Under the pieces are notes generated by a model that saw nothing but the letters and a program-made list of their open reading frames with translations, was not told the DNA's origin and did not search any database. This document shows, piece by piece, positions 7,661 through 16,924 of a DNA stretch of 64,000 nt. The first letter of the stretch is position 1. Each line of letters opens with the position of its first letter. Position numbers and translations under genes: made by a program. The DNA comes from Pseudomonas mohnii (GTDB taxonomy: Bacteria; Pseudomonadota; Gammaproteobacteria; Pseudomonadales; Pseudomonadaceae): NCBI RefSeq assembly GCF_900105115.1, contig NZ_FNRV01000001.1:6203501-6267500 (forward strand), in the 5' to 3' direction.

Positions 7661-9916
7661 ATGTATAAAGATTTGAAATTCCCGGTATTGATCGTCCACC
7701 GCGACATCAAGGCCGACACCGTTGCCGGTGACCGCGTGCGGGGCATTGCCCGGGAGCTGGAGCAGGAAGGCTTCAGCATTGTCTCGGCCGTGGACTACAC
7801 CGAAGGGCGTTTGGTGGCTTCGACTCATCACGGTCTCTCGTGCATGTTGATCGCCGCCGAAGACGCCAGCGCTCGTTCGCATTTGTTACAGAATATGGCC
7901 GAGTTGATCGGGCTGGCGCGGGTGCGCGCGCCGGACCTGCCGATCTTCGCCCTGGGCGAGCAAGTCACCCTGGAAAACGCCCCCGCCGACGCCATGGCCG
8001 AGCTCAATCAATTGCGCGGGATTCTTTATCTGTTCGAAGACACCGTGCCTTTTCTCGCCCGTCAGGTGGCGCGGGCTGCGCGCAAATACCTCGATGGCTT
8101 GCTGCCGCCCTTTTTCAAGGCGCTGGTGCAGCACACGGCAGACTCCAACTATTCCTGGCACACGCCTGGGCATGGTGGTGGCGTGGCCTACCACAAGAGT
8201 CCCGTGGGGCAGGCCTTTCACCAGTTTTTCGGGGAAAATACCTTGCGTTCGGATTTGTCGGTGTCGGTGCCGGAGCTGGGGTCGCTGCTGGATCACACCG
8301 GGCCGCTGGCAGAAGCAGAAGCCCGGGCGGCGCGCAACTTCGGCGCCGATCACACTTTTTTCGTCATCAACGGGACATCGACCGCGAACAAGATCGTCTG
8401 GCACTCCATGGTCGCGCGCGATGACCTGGTGCTGGTCGATCGCAACTGTCACAAGTCGGTCCTGCATTCGATCATCATGACGGGCGCAATCCCGCTGTAC
8501 CTGTGCCCGGAGCGCAATGAGCTGGGGATCATCGGTCCGATTCCGTTGAGTGAATTCAGTCGCGAATCGATCCAGGCGAAGATCGATGCCAGTCCATTGA
8601 CCAAGGGGCGGGCGCCCAAGGTCAAACTCGCGGTGGTCACCAATTCAACCTATGACGGCCTGTGCTACAACGCGGAGCTGATCAAACAGCAGTTGGGCAC
8701 CAGCGTCGAGGTGCTGCATTTCGATGAGGCCTGGTACGCCTATGCGGCCTTCCACGAGTTTTTCGCCGGGCGTTACGGCATGGGCACCTCACGCAGTGAA
8801 AACGGCCCGTTGGTATTCACCACCCATTCCACCCACAAGCTGCTGGCAGCGTTCAGCCAGGCATCGATGATTCATGTGCAAGACGGTGGCGCGCGGCAGC
8901 TCGATCGCGATCGCTTCAACGAAGCGTTCATGATGCACATCTCGACGTCGCCGCAGTACGGCATCATCGCTTCGCTGGACGTCGCTTCGGCCATGATGGA
9001 AGGGCCTGCCGGACGTTCGCTGTTGCAGGAGATGTTCGACGAGGCCCTGAGTTTTCGCCGGGCGCTGGCCAATCTGCGCCAGCATATCGCCGCCGATGAC
9101 TGGTGGTTTTCCATCTGGCAGCCGCCTTCGGTGGAAGGTATCGACCGGGTTGTCACGCAAGACTGGCTGCTGCAACCGGAGGACGACTGGCACGGCTTTG
9201 GCGGCGTGACCGACGATTACGTGTTGCTCGATCCGATCAAGGTCACCCTGGTGATGCCGGGTTTGACCGCAGGCGGCGCCCTCAGTGAGCGCGGGATTCC
9301 GGCGGCGGTGGTCAGCAAGTTCCTTTGGGAGCGCGGGCTGGTGGTGGAGAAGACCGGGCTGTATTCGTTCCTGGTGTTGTTTTCCATGGGCATCACCAAG
9401 GGCAAGTGGAGCACGCTGCTCACCGAGTTACTGGAGTTCAAGCGCAGCTACGACGCCAACGTCAGTCTGGCCCACTGCCTGCCGTGCGTGGCGCAGGAGA
9501 ATGTTGCGCGTTATCAGGGCATGGGCCTGCGTGATCTGTGCGATCAATTGCACGCCTGTTATCGCAGCAATGCCACGGCCAGGCATCTCAAGCGCATGTA
9601 CACGGTATTGCCGGAAATCGCCGTGAAGCCGGCTGACGCCTATGATCAATTGGTGCGTGGCGAAGTTGAAGCGGTGTCGATCGATGCTCTGGACGGGCGT
9701 ATCGCTGCCGTGATGTTGGTGCCATACCCGCCGGGGATTCCGTTGATCATGCCCGGCGAGCGATTTACCGAGTCGACCCGCTCGATCATCGACTACCTGA
9801 AGTTTGCTCGCACGTTCGACAGCAGCTTTCCCGGGTTTGTCGCCGATGTGCACGGCTTGCAACACGAAGATGAGGGCAATGGACGGCACTACACCGTCGA
9901 TTGCATCAAGGAATGA
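7661..9916 (+). CDS. ldcA: Lysine decarboxylase, PLP-dependent, LdcA type
   Basis: Converts L-lysine to cadaverine and CO2 in the cytoplasm. The 751-residue sequence closely follows what I recall of P. aeruginosa LdcA throughout, from MYKDLKFPVLIVHRDIKAD to the C-terminal HYTVDCIKE. Domains: N-terminal wing domain (about 1-140); PLP fold with NYSWHTPGHGGGVAY, GTSTANKIVWHS, LHFDEAWYAY and the PLP lysine near residue 393 in HSTHKLLAAFSQASM; C-terminal domain with PYPPGIPLIMPGE. The next gene overlaps its stop if the earlier of two possible starts is used. In P. aeruginosa a lysine/cadaverine antiporter follows ldcA; here an acetyltransferase does. Confidence 0.9.
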   Translation: MYKDLKFPVLIVHRDIKADTVAGDRVRGIARELEQEGFSIVSAVDYTEGRLVASTHHGLSCMLIAAEDASARSHLLQNMAELIGLARVRAPDLPIFALGEQVTLENAPADAMAELNQLRGILYLFEDTVPFLARQVARAARKYLDGLLPPFFKALVQHTADSNYSWHTPGHGGGVAYHKSPVGQAFHQFFGENTLRSDLSVSVPELGSLLDHTGPLAEAEARAARNFGADHTFFVINGTSTANKIVWHSMVARDDLVLVDRNCHKSVLHSIIMTGAIPLYLCPERNELGIIGPIPLSEFSRESIQAKIDASPLTKGRAPKVKLAVVTNSTYDGLCYNAELIKQQLGTSVEVLHFDEAWYAYAAFHEFFAGRYGMGTSRSENGPLVFTTHSTHKLLAAFSQASMIHVQDGGARQLDRDRFNEAFMMHISTSPQYGIIASLDVASAMMEGPAGRSLLQEMFDEALSFRRALANLRQHIAADDWWFSIWQPPSVEGIDRVVTQDWLLQPEDDWHGFGGVTDDYVLLDPIKVTLVMPGLTAGGALSERGIPAAVVSKFLWERGLVVEKTGLYSFLVLFSMGITKGKWSTLLTELLEFKRSYDANVSLAHCLPCVAQENVARYQGMGLRDLCDQLHACYRSNATARHLKRMYTVLPEIAVKPADAYDQLVRGEVEAVSIDALDGRIAAVMLVPYPPGIPLIMPGERFTESTRSIIDYLKFARTFDSSFPGFVADVHGLQHEDEGNGRHYTVDCIKE

Positions 9917-9930
9917 GGACCTTTCCCAGT

Positions 9931-10545
9931 ATGCAACCGGTCATAAACCCGATTTACCCAGGGCTGTCGGTGCGAGTCGCCGACGAAGCTTTTGCCGCCT
10001 ATATCTGGGGCAGTGATTTCAGTTTTGAAGTCACCGCCTATGGCACCCCCGAAATAGGCCAGCCAGTGGAGCAATGGGCGATCACGCCGATCACGCCCTA
10101 TCGCAAGTGCTATGGCATTGACCCCGAGGAGTTCAGCAGTTATCGCGACGCCGTCGACAGTGCGATTTTCATGGCGTATCTGGATGACGAGCCGGTCGGC
10201 CATATCGTGGTCAGCACTAACTGGAATGGCTTTGCCCATATCGACGAACTGGCGGTGCATGCGCCCGCCCGGCGCCATGGTGTGGCCAAGGCACTGCTGG
10301 ATGTGGCGCAGTTCTGGAGTCGCAAGAAGAAGCTGCCAGGCATCATGCTGGAAACCCAGAACAACAATCTGGGGGCCTGTCGTCTTTATGAGCGCTGCGG
10401 TTATGTGATCGGCGGCATCGATCACCTGCGCTATCGGGGCATCGACCCCAATACCGCCGAGGTGGCGCTGTTCTGGTATCGATTGTTCGATAATCCGCTG
10501 GAAAATCCGATCAGTTCGCCAACATCGCCGCGGCTTGTTCCGTGA
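9931..10545 (+). CDS. GNAT family N-acetyltransferase
   Basis: Transfers acetyl from acetyl-CoA to an unknown amine; 204 residues. The GNAT core runs from YLDDEPVGHIVVSTNWNG through HIDELAVHAPARRHGVAKALL, the acetyl-CoA pyrophosphate loop, to ETQNNNLGACRLYERCGYV. Two starts compete: the one given, about 12 bases after a GAGG, and an ATG at 9913 overlapping the ldcA stop (ATGA). Either way it appears cotranscribed with ldcA, so a polyamine such as cadaverine is a reasonable guess for its substrate, but only a guess. Its last 35 bases overlap the end of the convergent LysR gene. Confidence 0.85.
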   Translation: MQPVINPIYPGLSVRVADEAFAAYIWGSDFSFEVTAYGTPEIGQPVEQWAITPITPYRKCYGIDPEEFSSYRDAVDSAIFMAYLDDEPVGHIVVSTNWNGFAHIDELAVHAPARRHGVAKALLDVAQFWSRKKKLPGIMLETQNNNLGACRLYERCGYVIGGIDHLRYRGIDPNTAEVALFWYRLFDNPLENPISSPTSPRLVP

Positions 10546-11404
10546 TGATCGCCAACAGGGCCTGAACGGCGGTGGAAGGCTCGCCGTTTTTCAAGCTCAA
10601 GGCGTAGAGACTGACCGGCACCGCAGGCGCCAGCGGACAGACATCGAGCCCGGCCGATTTGGCGCCGAGGGCGGTGAAGGGGTCGACGATGGCCAGGCCT
10701 TCACCGGCCTCGACCATGCTGCGCATCATCTGGTGAGTCTGTACCCGCGTGTGGATCACCGGAGCCGGGCGCAGCGCATGCAGTTTGTTTTCCAGCGCCG
10801 GGCTGAGCGGGTCATGCCCTTCGAGGCCGACCATTGCCTGACCCGCCAGATCCTGCAGGGAAATGTACTTCTGCCTGGGTTGCAGCCAGCCGTGGGGGGC
10901 GAGCAGTTGCAGTTTGCCCTGGGCAATCACCTGGCATTCAATCTCGGCGCGATCGGGATCATGCAGGCTCAAGCCCAGATCGCTTTCGCGCAGCAGCAGG
11001 CTTCGGACGATGTCGCGGGTCGGTTGGCTGAGCAGGGTGCAGGGCGCGTCAGGCAGGTGTCGGCGCAAAGCCGCAATGCTTTGGGGCAGCAATTGCTGGG
11101 CCAGGGGAGGCGTACAAATGATACGTAAGGGCGGGGCCTGGTATTGCCTGAGGCTATTGGCCAGGCGTTGGACCGGTTCAAGCGCATCGTAGACGCGGGC
11201 CATTTCGACTTGAAGCTCCCGCGCCTCCCGAGTGGCTTGCAGGCGCCCGCGTACACTGGAGAACAGCATGAAGCCCAGTTGATCCTCGGCGTCGCGCAAT
11301 ATGCGCTCGACTTCGGTCACCGGCAACTGCAGCCATTCGGCGGCGGTGCCCAGGTGACCGGTCTGCAGGAGCGCCTGGATCACTTCGATATGGCGTAAGC
11401 GCAT
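10511..11404 (-). CDS. LysR-family transcriptional regulator
   Basis: 297 residues: winged helix-turn-helix at about 1-60 (MRLRHIEVIQALLQTGHLGTA), then an effector-binding domain with ICTPPLAQQLLPQSIAALRR and VEAGEGLAIVDPF. The start at MRLRHIEV is the usual N-terminus of the family. It converges with the ldcA-GNAT unit and overlaps it, so it is not in the classic divergent arrangement; control of ldcA is possible but unsupported. Effector unknown. Confidence 0.88.
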   Translation of the reverse strand: MRLRHIEVIQALLQTGHLGTAAEWLQLPVTEVERILRDAEDQLGFMLFSSVRGRLQATREARELQVEMARVYDALEPVQRLANSLRQYQAPPLRIICTPPLAQQLLPQSIAALRRHLPDAPCTLLSQPTRDIVRSLLLRESDLGLSLHDPDRAEIECQVIAQGKLQLLAPHGWLQPRQKYISLQDLAGQAMVGLEGHDPLSPALENKLHALRPAPVIHTRVQTHQMMRSMVEAGEGLAIVDPFTALGAKSAGLDVCPLAPAVPVSLYALSLKNGEPSTAVQALLAIITEQAAAMLAN

Positions 11405-11493
11405 GCGTGAAGTCCATGTTCAGCAGGGTGAGGAAGCCAGTGACTGAATCCTAACCCAAGTCTGCGCCTATGACTCCTGCTCATAACGTCGAG

Positions 11494-11730
11494 TTATGAA
11501 GCGGTGCTGGTTACCGGCTCGCGGGTAATGGTGACGCCCGACTGCACCAATAGAAATTCATTTTCATCCAGCTTGTTCACGCGATCGCCAATAGCCAGTT
11601 TGTACGTGGTGACAGGCGTCGCGCTTGCCAGGCCGTCTGCCGGCGGGGTGGATTCCTGGAACTCATGTACGGAATAAATGCGGCCTTCCGCGTCTCTTGC
11701 ATGGAACTGACCGACGAGTACTGCTGCCAT
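11494..11730 (-). CDS. Conserved small protein, unknown function
   Basis: 78 residues, soluble, no signal peptide or membrane segment. The sequence MAAVLVGQFHARDAEGRIYSV... with KLAIGDRVNKLDENEFLLVQ looks like a small beta-strand domain. It stands alone between the LysR gene and the divergent flavin reductase. A GAGG about a dozen bases upstream supports the start. Real by codon pattern and position; function not recognised. Confidence 0.65.
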   Translation of the reverse strand: MAAVLVGQFHARDAEGRIYSVHEFQESTPPADGLASATPVTTYKLAIGDRVNKLDENEFLLVQSGVTITREPVTSTAS

Positions 11731-11912
11731 CTGCTTAGAACCTCTGGAGATAAATCACTCAATGTGCGGTGGAGTAGACCGTCACTGAACACGGTAAGTT
11801 TTCCTGCGTATAAAAAATAATCAGAACGCAGATATACCTGTGTTCACTGGTTGAATCGTCATCTGATCAACTATAACTTCAGGTTCCTCCCACCGATAAG
11901 CGAGAGTCTTCC

Positions 11913-12473
11913 ATGAGCAATGTCTATACCGTCGCCGTAGTGGTCGGCAGCCTGCGAAAAGAATCGATCAACCGCAAGGTCGCCCTCGCACTGGCGGACC
12001 TGGCGCCGGCCAATCTCAAGCTGAACATTGTCGAAATCGGTGACCTGCCGCTCTACAACGAAGACATCGATGGTGCTACACCGCCGGCAGCCTACAGTAG
12101 TTTCCGACAACAAGTGAGTTCATCCGACGCAGTGCTGTTCGTCACGCCGGAATACAACCGTTCGGTGCCGGCACCGATGAAGAATGCAATCGATGTCGGT
12201 TCGCGTCCCTATGGCAAGAGTGCCTGGAGCGGTAAGCCGGGGGCCGTGATCAGTGTTTCACCGGGTGCGATCGGCGGATTCGGCGCCAACCATCACTTGC
12301 GTCAGTCCATGGTGTTTCTCAACGTGCCGTTGATGCAGCAGCCGGAAGCCTACCTGGGCGGTGCCGGTTCGGCGTTCGACGAGGCGGGCAAACTGTCGGA
12401 GTCGGTCAAGCCGTTCCTGCAGAGCTTCATCAATGCCTATGGTCAGTGGGTGGAGCAGCACAAGAAAGTCTGA
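11913..12473 (+). CDS. NAD(P)H-dependent FMN reductase, ChrR/YieF-like
   Basis: Flavodoxin-fold reductase of 186 residues that would transfer electrons from NAD(P)H to quinones, chromate or other acceptors through bound FMN. The FMN phosphate loop is VVVGSLRKESINRK at the N-terminus; TPEYNRSVPAPMKNAID and the HHLRQSMVFLNVP segment match the ChrR family. It lacks the extra N-terminal region of ArsH, although the next gene is an arsenite exporter. The 175-base gap before that gene argues against tight coupling. Confidence 0.88.
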   Translation: MSNVYTVAVVVGSLRKESINRKVALALADLAPANLKLNIVEIGDLPLYNEDIDGATPPAAYSSFRQQVSSSDAVLFVTPEYNRSVPAPMKNAIDVGSRPYGKSAWSGKPGAVISVSPGAIGGFGANHHLRQSMVFLNVPLMQQPEAYLGGAGSAFDEAGKLSESVKPFLQSFINAYGQWVEQHKKV

Positions 12474-12648
12474 GGTCGTTCGTGTCCTGAGGGAGTTTTT
12501 CTGTGGCAGAGGGGGCAGGCTTCACTTGACAGGCATGTTCCCTGTCACGCAGGCACAACAGTATTGAGTCTATCGTCGCCGTTGCCATGCACGGCGGCTC
12601 TACTTCAGAATCCCTGCCGGTCCGCCCCCTCGCTCAAGGCTGTTTCGC

Positions 12649-13932
12649 ATGCTCGCCGCTTCATTGATTTTTCTCCTGACCATTACCCTGGTGATCTGGC
12701 AGCCCAAAGGCCTTGGTGTCGGCTGGAGCGCGGTGCTGGGTGCCGTGCTGGCGCTGATTTTCGGCGTGGTGCACCTGAGTGACATTCCGCTGGTGTGGCA
12801 GATCATCTGGAACGCCACTGGTACCTTTGTCGCGCTGATCATCATCAGCCTGTTGCTGGACGAAGCCGGGCTGTTTGCCTGGGCGGCGTTGCATGTAGCC
12901 CGTTGGGGACGGGGCAATGGACGAAAGTTGTTTGCCTACATGGTGCTGCTCGGGGCACTGGTTTCGGCGCTGTTCGCCAATGACGGTGCGGCGCTGATAC
13001 TGACGCCCATCGTGATTTCCATGTTGCTGGCGTTGCGCTTTTCGCCGACGGCAACCCTGGCGTTTGTCATGGGGGCCGGTTTCATTGCCGATACCGCGAG
13101 CCTGCCATTGGTGGTGTCGAACCTGGTGAACATCGTTTCAGCGGACTTCTTCAAGATTGGTTTCAACCGCTATGCGGCGGTGATGATTCCGGTCAACCTG
13201 GTCAGCGTCGCCGCGACGCTGGCGGTGCTGATGTGGTTTTTCCGGCGCGACATTCCCCGGGATTACGACCCCGAGCAACTGGAGCACCCGGCATCTGCCA
13301 TTCACGACAAGGCAACGTTCTACGCCGGTTGGGCGGTGCTGGTGATTCTGTTGCTCGGTTGTTTTGCACTGGAACCGCTGGGCATTCCGATCAGTGCGAT
13401 CTCGGCGGTGTGCGCGGCCTTGCTGCTGGCCATCGCTGCCCGTGGGCACAAGATCTCCACGCGCAAGGTCATGAAGGAAGCCCCGTGGCACATCGTGATT
13501 TTTTCGCTGGGCATGTATTTGGTGGTCTATGGCCTGCGTAACGCCGGGCTGACCGGGTATCTGGCGGGCTGGCTGGACGTTTTCGCCGGATACGGCGTCT
13601 GGGGCGCGGCGCTGGGCACGGGGGTGCTGACGGCGTTGTTGTCATCGATCATGAATAACCTGCCGACGGTGTTGATTGGCCTGCTGTCCATTGATGCGAG
13701 TCAGGCGACGGGGGTGGTGAAAGAAGCGATGATCTACGCCAACGTCATTGGCAGCGATCTGGGCCCGAAAATCACCCCGATTGGCAGTCTGGCGACACTT
13801 TTGTGGTTGCATGTGCTGGAGCGCAAGAACATCCGGATTGGCTGGGGGTATTACTTCAAGGTCGGGATCGTGTTGACCGTGCCGGTGTTGCTGGTGACCT
13901 TGGCGGCGCTGGCGGTGCGGTTGTCCGTTTAA
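12649..13932 (+). CDS. arsB: Arsenite efflux membrane protein
   Basis: ArsB/NhaD (ion transporter superfamily) inner-membrane protein of 427 residues with about 12 hydrophobic helices, expected to expel arsenite or antimonite using proton-motive force. Family-typical stretches are [36 protein letters not shown] and [16 protein letters not shown], followed by [20 protein letters not shown] near the C-terminus. No arsR, arsC or arsH gene is adjacent, which is unusual. Its only same-strand neighbour is the flavin reductase. A weak AAGGC precedes the ATG. Confidence 0.88.
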   Translation: MLAASLIFLLTITLVIWQPKGLGVGWSAVLGAVLALIFGVVHLSDIPLVWQIIWNATGTFVALIIISLLLDEAGLFAWAALHVARWGRGNGRKLFAYMVLLGALVSALFANDGAALILTPIVISMLLALRFSPTATLAFVMGAGFIADTASLPLVVSNLVNIVSADFFKIGFNRYAAVMIPVNLVSVAATLAVLMWFFRRDIPRDYDPEQLEHPASAIHDKATFYAGWAVLVILLLGCFALEPLGIPISAISAVCAALLLAIAARGHKISTRKVMKEAPWHIVIFSLGMYLVVYGLRNAGLTGYLAGWLDVFAGYGVWGAALGTGVLTALLSSIMNNLPTVLIGLLSIDASQATGVVKEAMIYANVIGSDLGPKITPIGSLATLLWLHVLERKNIRIGWGYYFKVGIVLTVPVLLVTLAALAVRLSV

Positions 13933-13945
13933 ATCGCGTCGCCGC

Positions 13946-13967
13946 AATCGCGAGCTTGCTCGCGATA
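13946..13967. repeat. Single REP palindrome
   Basis: The arms ATCGCGAGC and GCTCGCGAT flank a TT centre, making a perfect 20-base palindrome. It sits between the convergent arsB and DUF1853 genes and may act as their shared transcription end, although there is no T run. Confidence 0.7.
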
Positions 13968-13996
13968 GGGCCACTACATTTGTCATAAAATCCGGA

Positions 13997-14947
13997 TCAA
14001 CCCTGTCCCGGCACATCTGGCCAAAGATCCGCCACCAGAAACAATCGTTCGGCTTCCTCCCAGTCGCCTTGGGCATTTTCCACCAGTCGCACCAGCAACT
14101 GCGCCGGGGCCAGCGGCTCCAGATCGCTCAGCCACGCGTCCAACTGCTCGGCGCTCCACGTCTGCTCGGCCGGGTAGTGCGCAGGCGCCAGCCATGCATG
14201 GCGGGGCAGGGGTTGCCAGCGGCCAGGCGGGCTCTGGGCCGCGAATTCGGCCCAGTCCTTTTGGTGCAGCCAGCGACCACGCAAATGCTGCGGATGCGCA
14301 CCCCTGGGGGGTGTGGCTTTCCCTGGCCAGGGATAAAGCAAATAACCGCCCAGCCACAAATGAGCGCTGAACTCGCGGATATCCAGCGCCTCCAGCACTT
14401 CGCGGCTTTCCGGGCGCGCGGAAATCGGCAACTGATGCTGGCAAAGGTGCGCCAGTTTGCGGTCCAGTCGATCATGGCAGCCGGGGCCGAGCCATTGCGC
14501 GGCATCGTGGCCGTCGCCGTTTTGCGGCCCCAGGTACAGCTTGATTGCCAGCTCCAGGTGATGCACGCCGTCGCGATCACGCAGCAGCATGTCCAGCTCG
14601 CCGAGGGTGTGGCCTTCGCGACGAATCGGCATGTTGGCGGCAATCAACTCGATGCCGGGCGCGTGCTGCACGGCATATTGCCAGAGACGCTCGTAGTACA
14701 GGCCCAGGCGCCGGGTGCGAGCCTGGGCCAGCCAATGCAGCAAGTCATAACTGTCCCGGTCCAGTTGTCGCAGCCAGTGTTGCAGGCGTTCCGGCGCCTG
14801 TACCCAGTCACTGCCGGCCAGCGGGTGGCGCTGCGGCCACGGGGTGTCGCTGAGCATCGGCGGTGCCAGGATGACCCACGCCAGGTCGCGCACTTCGGGG
14901 TGGCGCAACTGATGGGGTAACTGCAATAAATCTGGAAATAGGATCAT
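13997..14947 (-). CDS. DUF1853 family protein
   Basis: 316 residues, cytoplasmic, function unknown. The conserved core is [20 protein letters not shown], then [19 protein letters not shown] and [18 protein letters not shown] followed about 13 residues later by LELAIK recalls the D...(E)xK layout of PD-(D/E)XK enzymes, with an upstream YYERLW helix, but the spacing differs from the classic ExK. I treat a nuclease-like fold as a hypothesis. It is divergent from nadK. Confidence 0.75.
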   Translation of the reverse strand: MILFPDLLQLPHQLRHPEVRDLAWVILAPPMLSDTPWPQRHPLAGSDWVQAPERLQHWLRQLDRDSYDLLHWLAQARTRRLGLYYERLWQYAVQHAPGIELIAANMPIRREGHTLGELDMLLRDRDGVHHLELAIKLYLGPQNGDGHDAAQWLGPGCHDRLDRKLAHLCQHQLPISARPESREVLEALDIREFSAHLWLGGYLLYPWPGKATPPRGAHPQHLRGRWLHQKDWAEFAAQSPPGRWQPLPRHAWLAPAHYPAEQTWSAEQLDAWLSDLEPLAPAQLLVRLVENAQGDWEEAERLFLVADLWPDVPGQG

Positions 14948-15062
14948 CTTGCGAGCATAGCCCGAAACCGGAAGCTACCTTGAGGCTGAAAGGATTTTGT
15001 CTATCCGCGGCTTTCGCCCATAATCGTGCTTTTCGCCGTCGCTGCCCTTCCTTAGGAGCCCC

Positions 15063-15953
15063 ATGGAGCAATTTCGCAATATCGGCATCATCGGTCGCCT
15101 GGGCAGTTCTCAGGTGCTGGATACCGTCCGCCGACTGAAACGCTTTCTGCTCGATCGTCACCTGCACGTGATTCTCGAAGACACCATCGCCGAAGTCCTG
15201 CCGGGCCATGGCCTGCAGACCTCGTCGCGCAAGATGCTCGGCGAAGTCTGTGACATGGTGATTGTGGTGGGTGGGGATGGCAGCCTGCTGGGCGCGGCCC
15301 GTGCGCTGGCCAGGCACAATATTCCGGTACTGGGCATCAACCGGGGCAGCCTGGGTTTCCTGACTGACATTCGCCCCGATGAGCTGGAAATCAAGGTCGC
15401 CGAAGTGCTCGACGGCCACTATCTGGTGGAAAACCGCTTTCTGTTACAAGCCGAAGTCCGGCGCCACGCCGAGGCCATCGGTCAGGGCGACGCGCTCAAT
15501 GACGTGGTGCTGCACCCCGGCAAATCCACACGGATGATCGAATTCGAGCTGTACATCGATGGCCAGTTCGTCTGCAGCCAGAAGGCCGACGGCCTGATCG
15601 TCGCGACGCCGACGGGGTCGACGGCCTATGCGCTTTCCGCGGGTGGCCCGATCATGCATCCCAAGCTCGACGCTATAGTGATTGTGCCGATGTACCCCCA
15701 TACCCTGTCAGGCAGGCCAATCGTGGTCGATGGCAACAGTGAGCTGAAAATCGTCGTGTCCAAGGATATGCAGATTTACCCGCAAGTCTCGTGCGACGGG
15801 CAGAACCACTTTACCTGTGCGCCCGGCGACACCATCACCGTCAGCAAGAAAGCCCAGAAGCTGCGGCTGATTCACCCGCTCGACCACAACTATTATGAAG
15901 TCTGCCGAACCAAACTCGGCTGGGGCAGCAAGTTGGGGGGTGGAGGCGACTGA
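15063..15953 (+). CDS. nadK: NAD kinase
   Basis: Phosphorylates NAD to NADP in the cytoplasm using ATP. The 296 residues contain the GGDG motif (70-73, VVGGDGSLLGAAR), NRGSLGFLTDI, the ND motif in LNDVVLHPGK, and the conserved DGLIVATPTGSTAYALSAGG. AGGAG lies six bases before the ATG. The stop overlaps the next start as TGATG, opening a run of coupled genes. Confidence 0.96.
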   Translation: MEQFRNIGIIGRLGSSQVLDTVRRLKRFLLDRHLHVILEDTIAEVLPGHGLQTSSRKMLGEVCDMVIVVGGDGSLLGAARALARHNIPVLGINRGSLGFLTDIRPDELEIKVAEVLDGHYLVENRFLLQAEVRRHAEAIGQGDALNDVVLHPGKSTRMIEFELYIDGQFVCSQKADGLIVATPTGSTAYALSAGGPIMHPKLDAIVIVPMYPHTLSGRPIVVDGNSELKIVVSKDMQIYPQVSCDGQNHFTCAPGDTITVSKKAQKLRLIHPLDHNYYEVCRTKLGWGSKLGGGGD

Positions 15954-16924
15954 TGCTCGATCCCGCGCGTAGCTACGACCTGATCGGTGACGTGCATGGT
16001 TGCACTCTGACCCTGGAGCACTTGCTCGACCGACTGGGTTATCACAAACAAGCCGGCGTCTGGCGCCACGCTTCGCGCATGGCGGTGTTCGTCGGTGACA
16101 TCATCGACCGCGGCCCGCGGATTCGCGAGGCGCTGCACATCGTCCACGACATGGTCGAGGCCGGCCAGGCGCTGTGCATCATGGGCAACCACGAGTTCAA
16201 CGCGTTGGGCTGGTGCACGCCGGCACTCCCTGGCAGCGGCAAGCAGTTCGTGCGCGAACACACCCCGCGCCATGCCCGGTTGCTCCAGGAAACCCTGACC
16301 CAGTTCGAGCATCATCCGGCGGACTGGCATGACTTTCAGCAATGGTTCTATGAACTGCCGTTGTTCGTCGATGCCGGGCGTTTCCGGGTGGTGCATGCCT
16401 GTTGGGATGCGAGTTTGATCGAACCGTTGCGGGCGCTGTTCCCCAATGGTTGCGTCGATGAGCACTTCCTTCAGGCGTCGGCCATGCCGGGCAGCTTCGC
16501 CTGCACCGTGTTCGACCGATTGCTGCGCGGCACCGACATGCGTTTGCCCCATGGTCTGACCATGACCAGCGGCGATGGCCTGACACGCTCGTTCTTCCGT
16601 ACCAAGTTCTGGGAAGACGATCCGCAAACCTACGGAGACATCGTGTTCCAGCCTGACGCCTTGCCCGACCCGGTGGCCCGCACGCCACTGACGTCAACCG
16701 AGAAAAACAACTTGCTGCGCTATGGCATCGACGAACCGTTGCTGTTCGTCGGTCATTACTGGCGCAGCGGCAAACCGGCACCGATTCGTCCGAACCTCGC
16801 GTGCCTGGATTACAGCGCCGTGCTCTACGGCAAACTCGTCGCCTATCGCCTGGACCAGGAAACTCGCCTCGATCCGCATAAGTTCGTCTGGGTCGACGTC
16901 GAGCGCCCGGAGGTACTGCAATGA
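15953..16924 (+). CDS. Metallophosphoesterase (PP2A/ApaH-like)
   Basis: Calcineurin-like phosphoesterase of 323 residues. All metal-binding blocks are present: IGDVHG (Asp13, His15), GDIIDRGP (Asp49, Asp52) and MGNHEFNALGW (Asn79, His80), with later histidines in VVHACWD and FVGHYW. Substrate unknown; dinucleoside polyphosphates or phosphoproteins are possible in this class. Its ATG overlaps the nadK stop and its stop overlaps the rhomboid start (ATGA). Confidence 0.88.
   Translation: MLDPARSYDLIGDVHGCTLTLEHLLDRLGYHKQAGVWRHASRMAVFVGDIIDRGPRIREALHIVHDMVEAGQALCIMGNHEFNALGWCTPALPGSGKQFVREHTPRHARLLQETLTQFEHHPADWHDFQQWFYELPLFVDAGRFRVVHACWDASLIEPLRALFPNGCVDEHFLQASAMPGSFACTVFDRLLRGTDMRLPHGLTMTSGDGLTRSFFRTKFWEDDPQTYGDIVFQPDALPDPVARTPLTSTEKNNLLRYGIDEPLLFVGHYWRSGKPAPIRPNLACLDYSAVLYGKLVAYRLDQETRLDPHKFVWVDVERPEVLQ

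Noticed and set aside
12480..12640. TGACAGG...CCTGTCA inverted repeat before arsB as an ArsR operator
   Set aside because: The arms are short and do not match the ArsR site pattern I know; no ArsR gene is adjacent.
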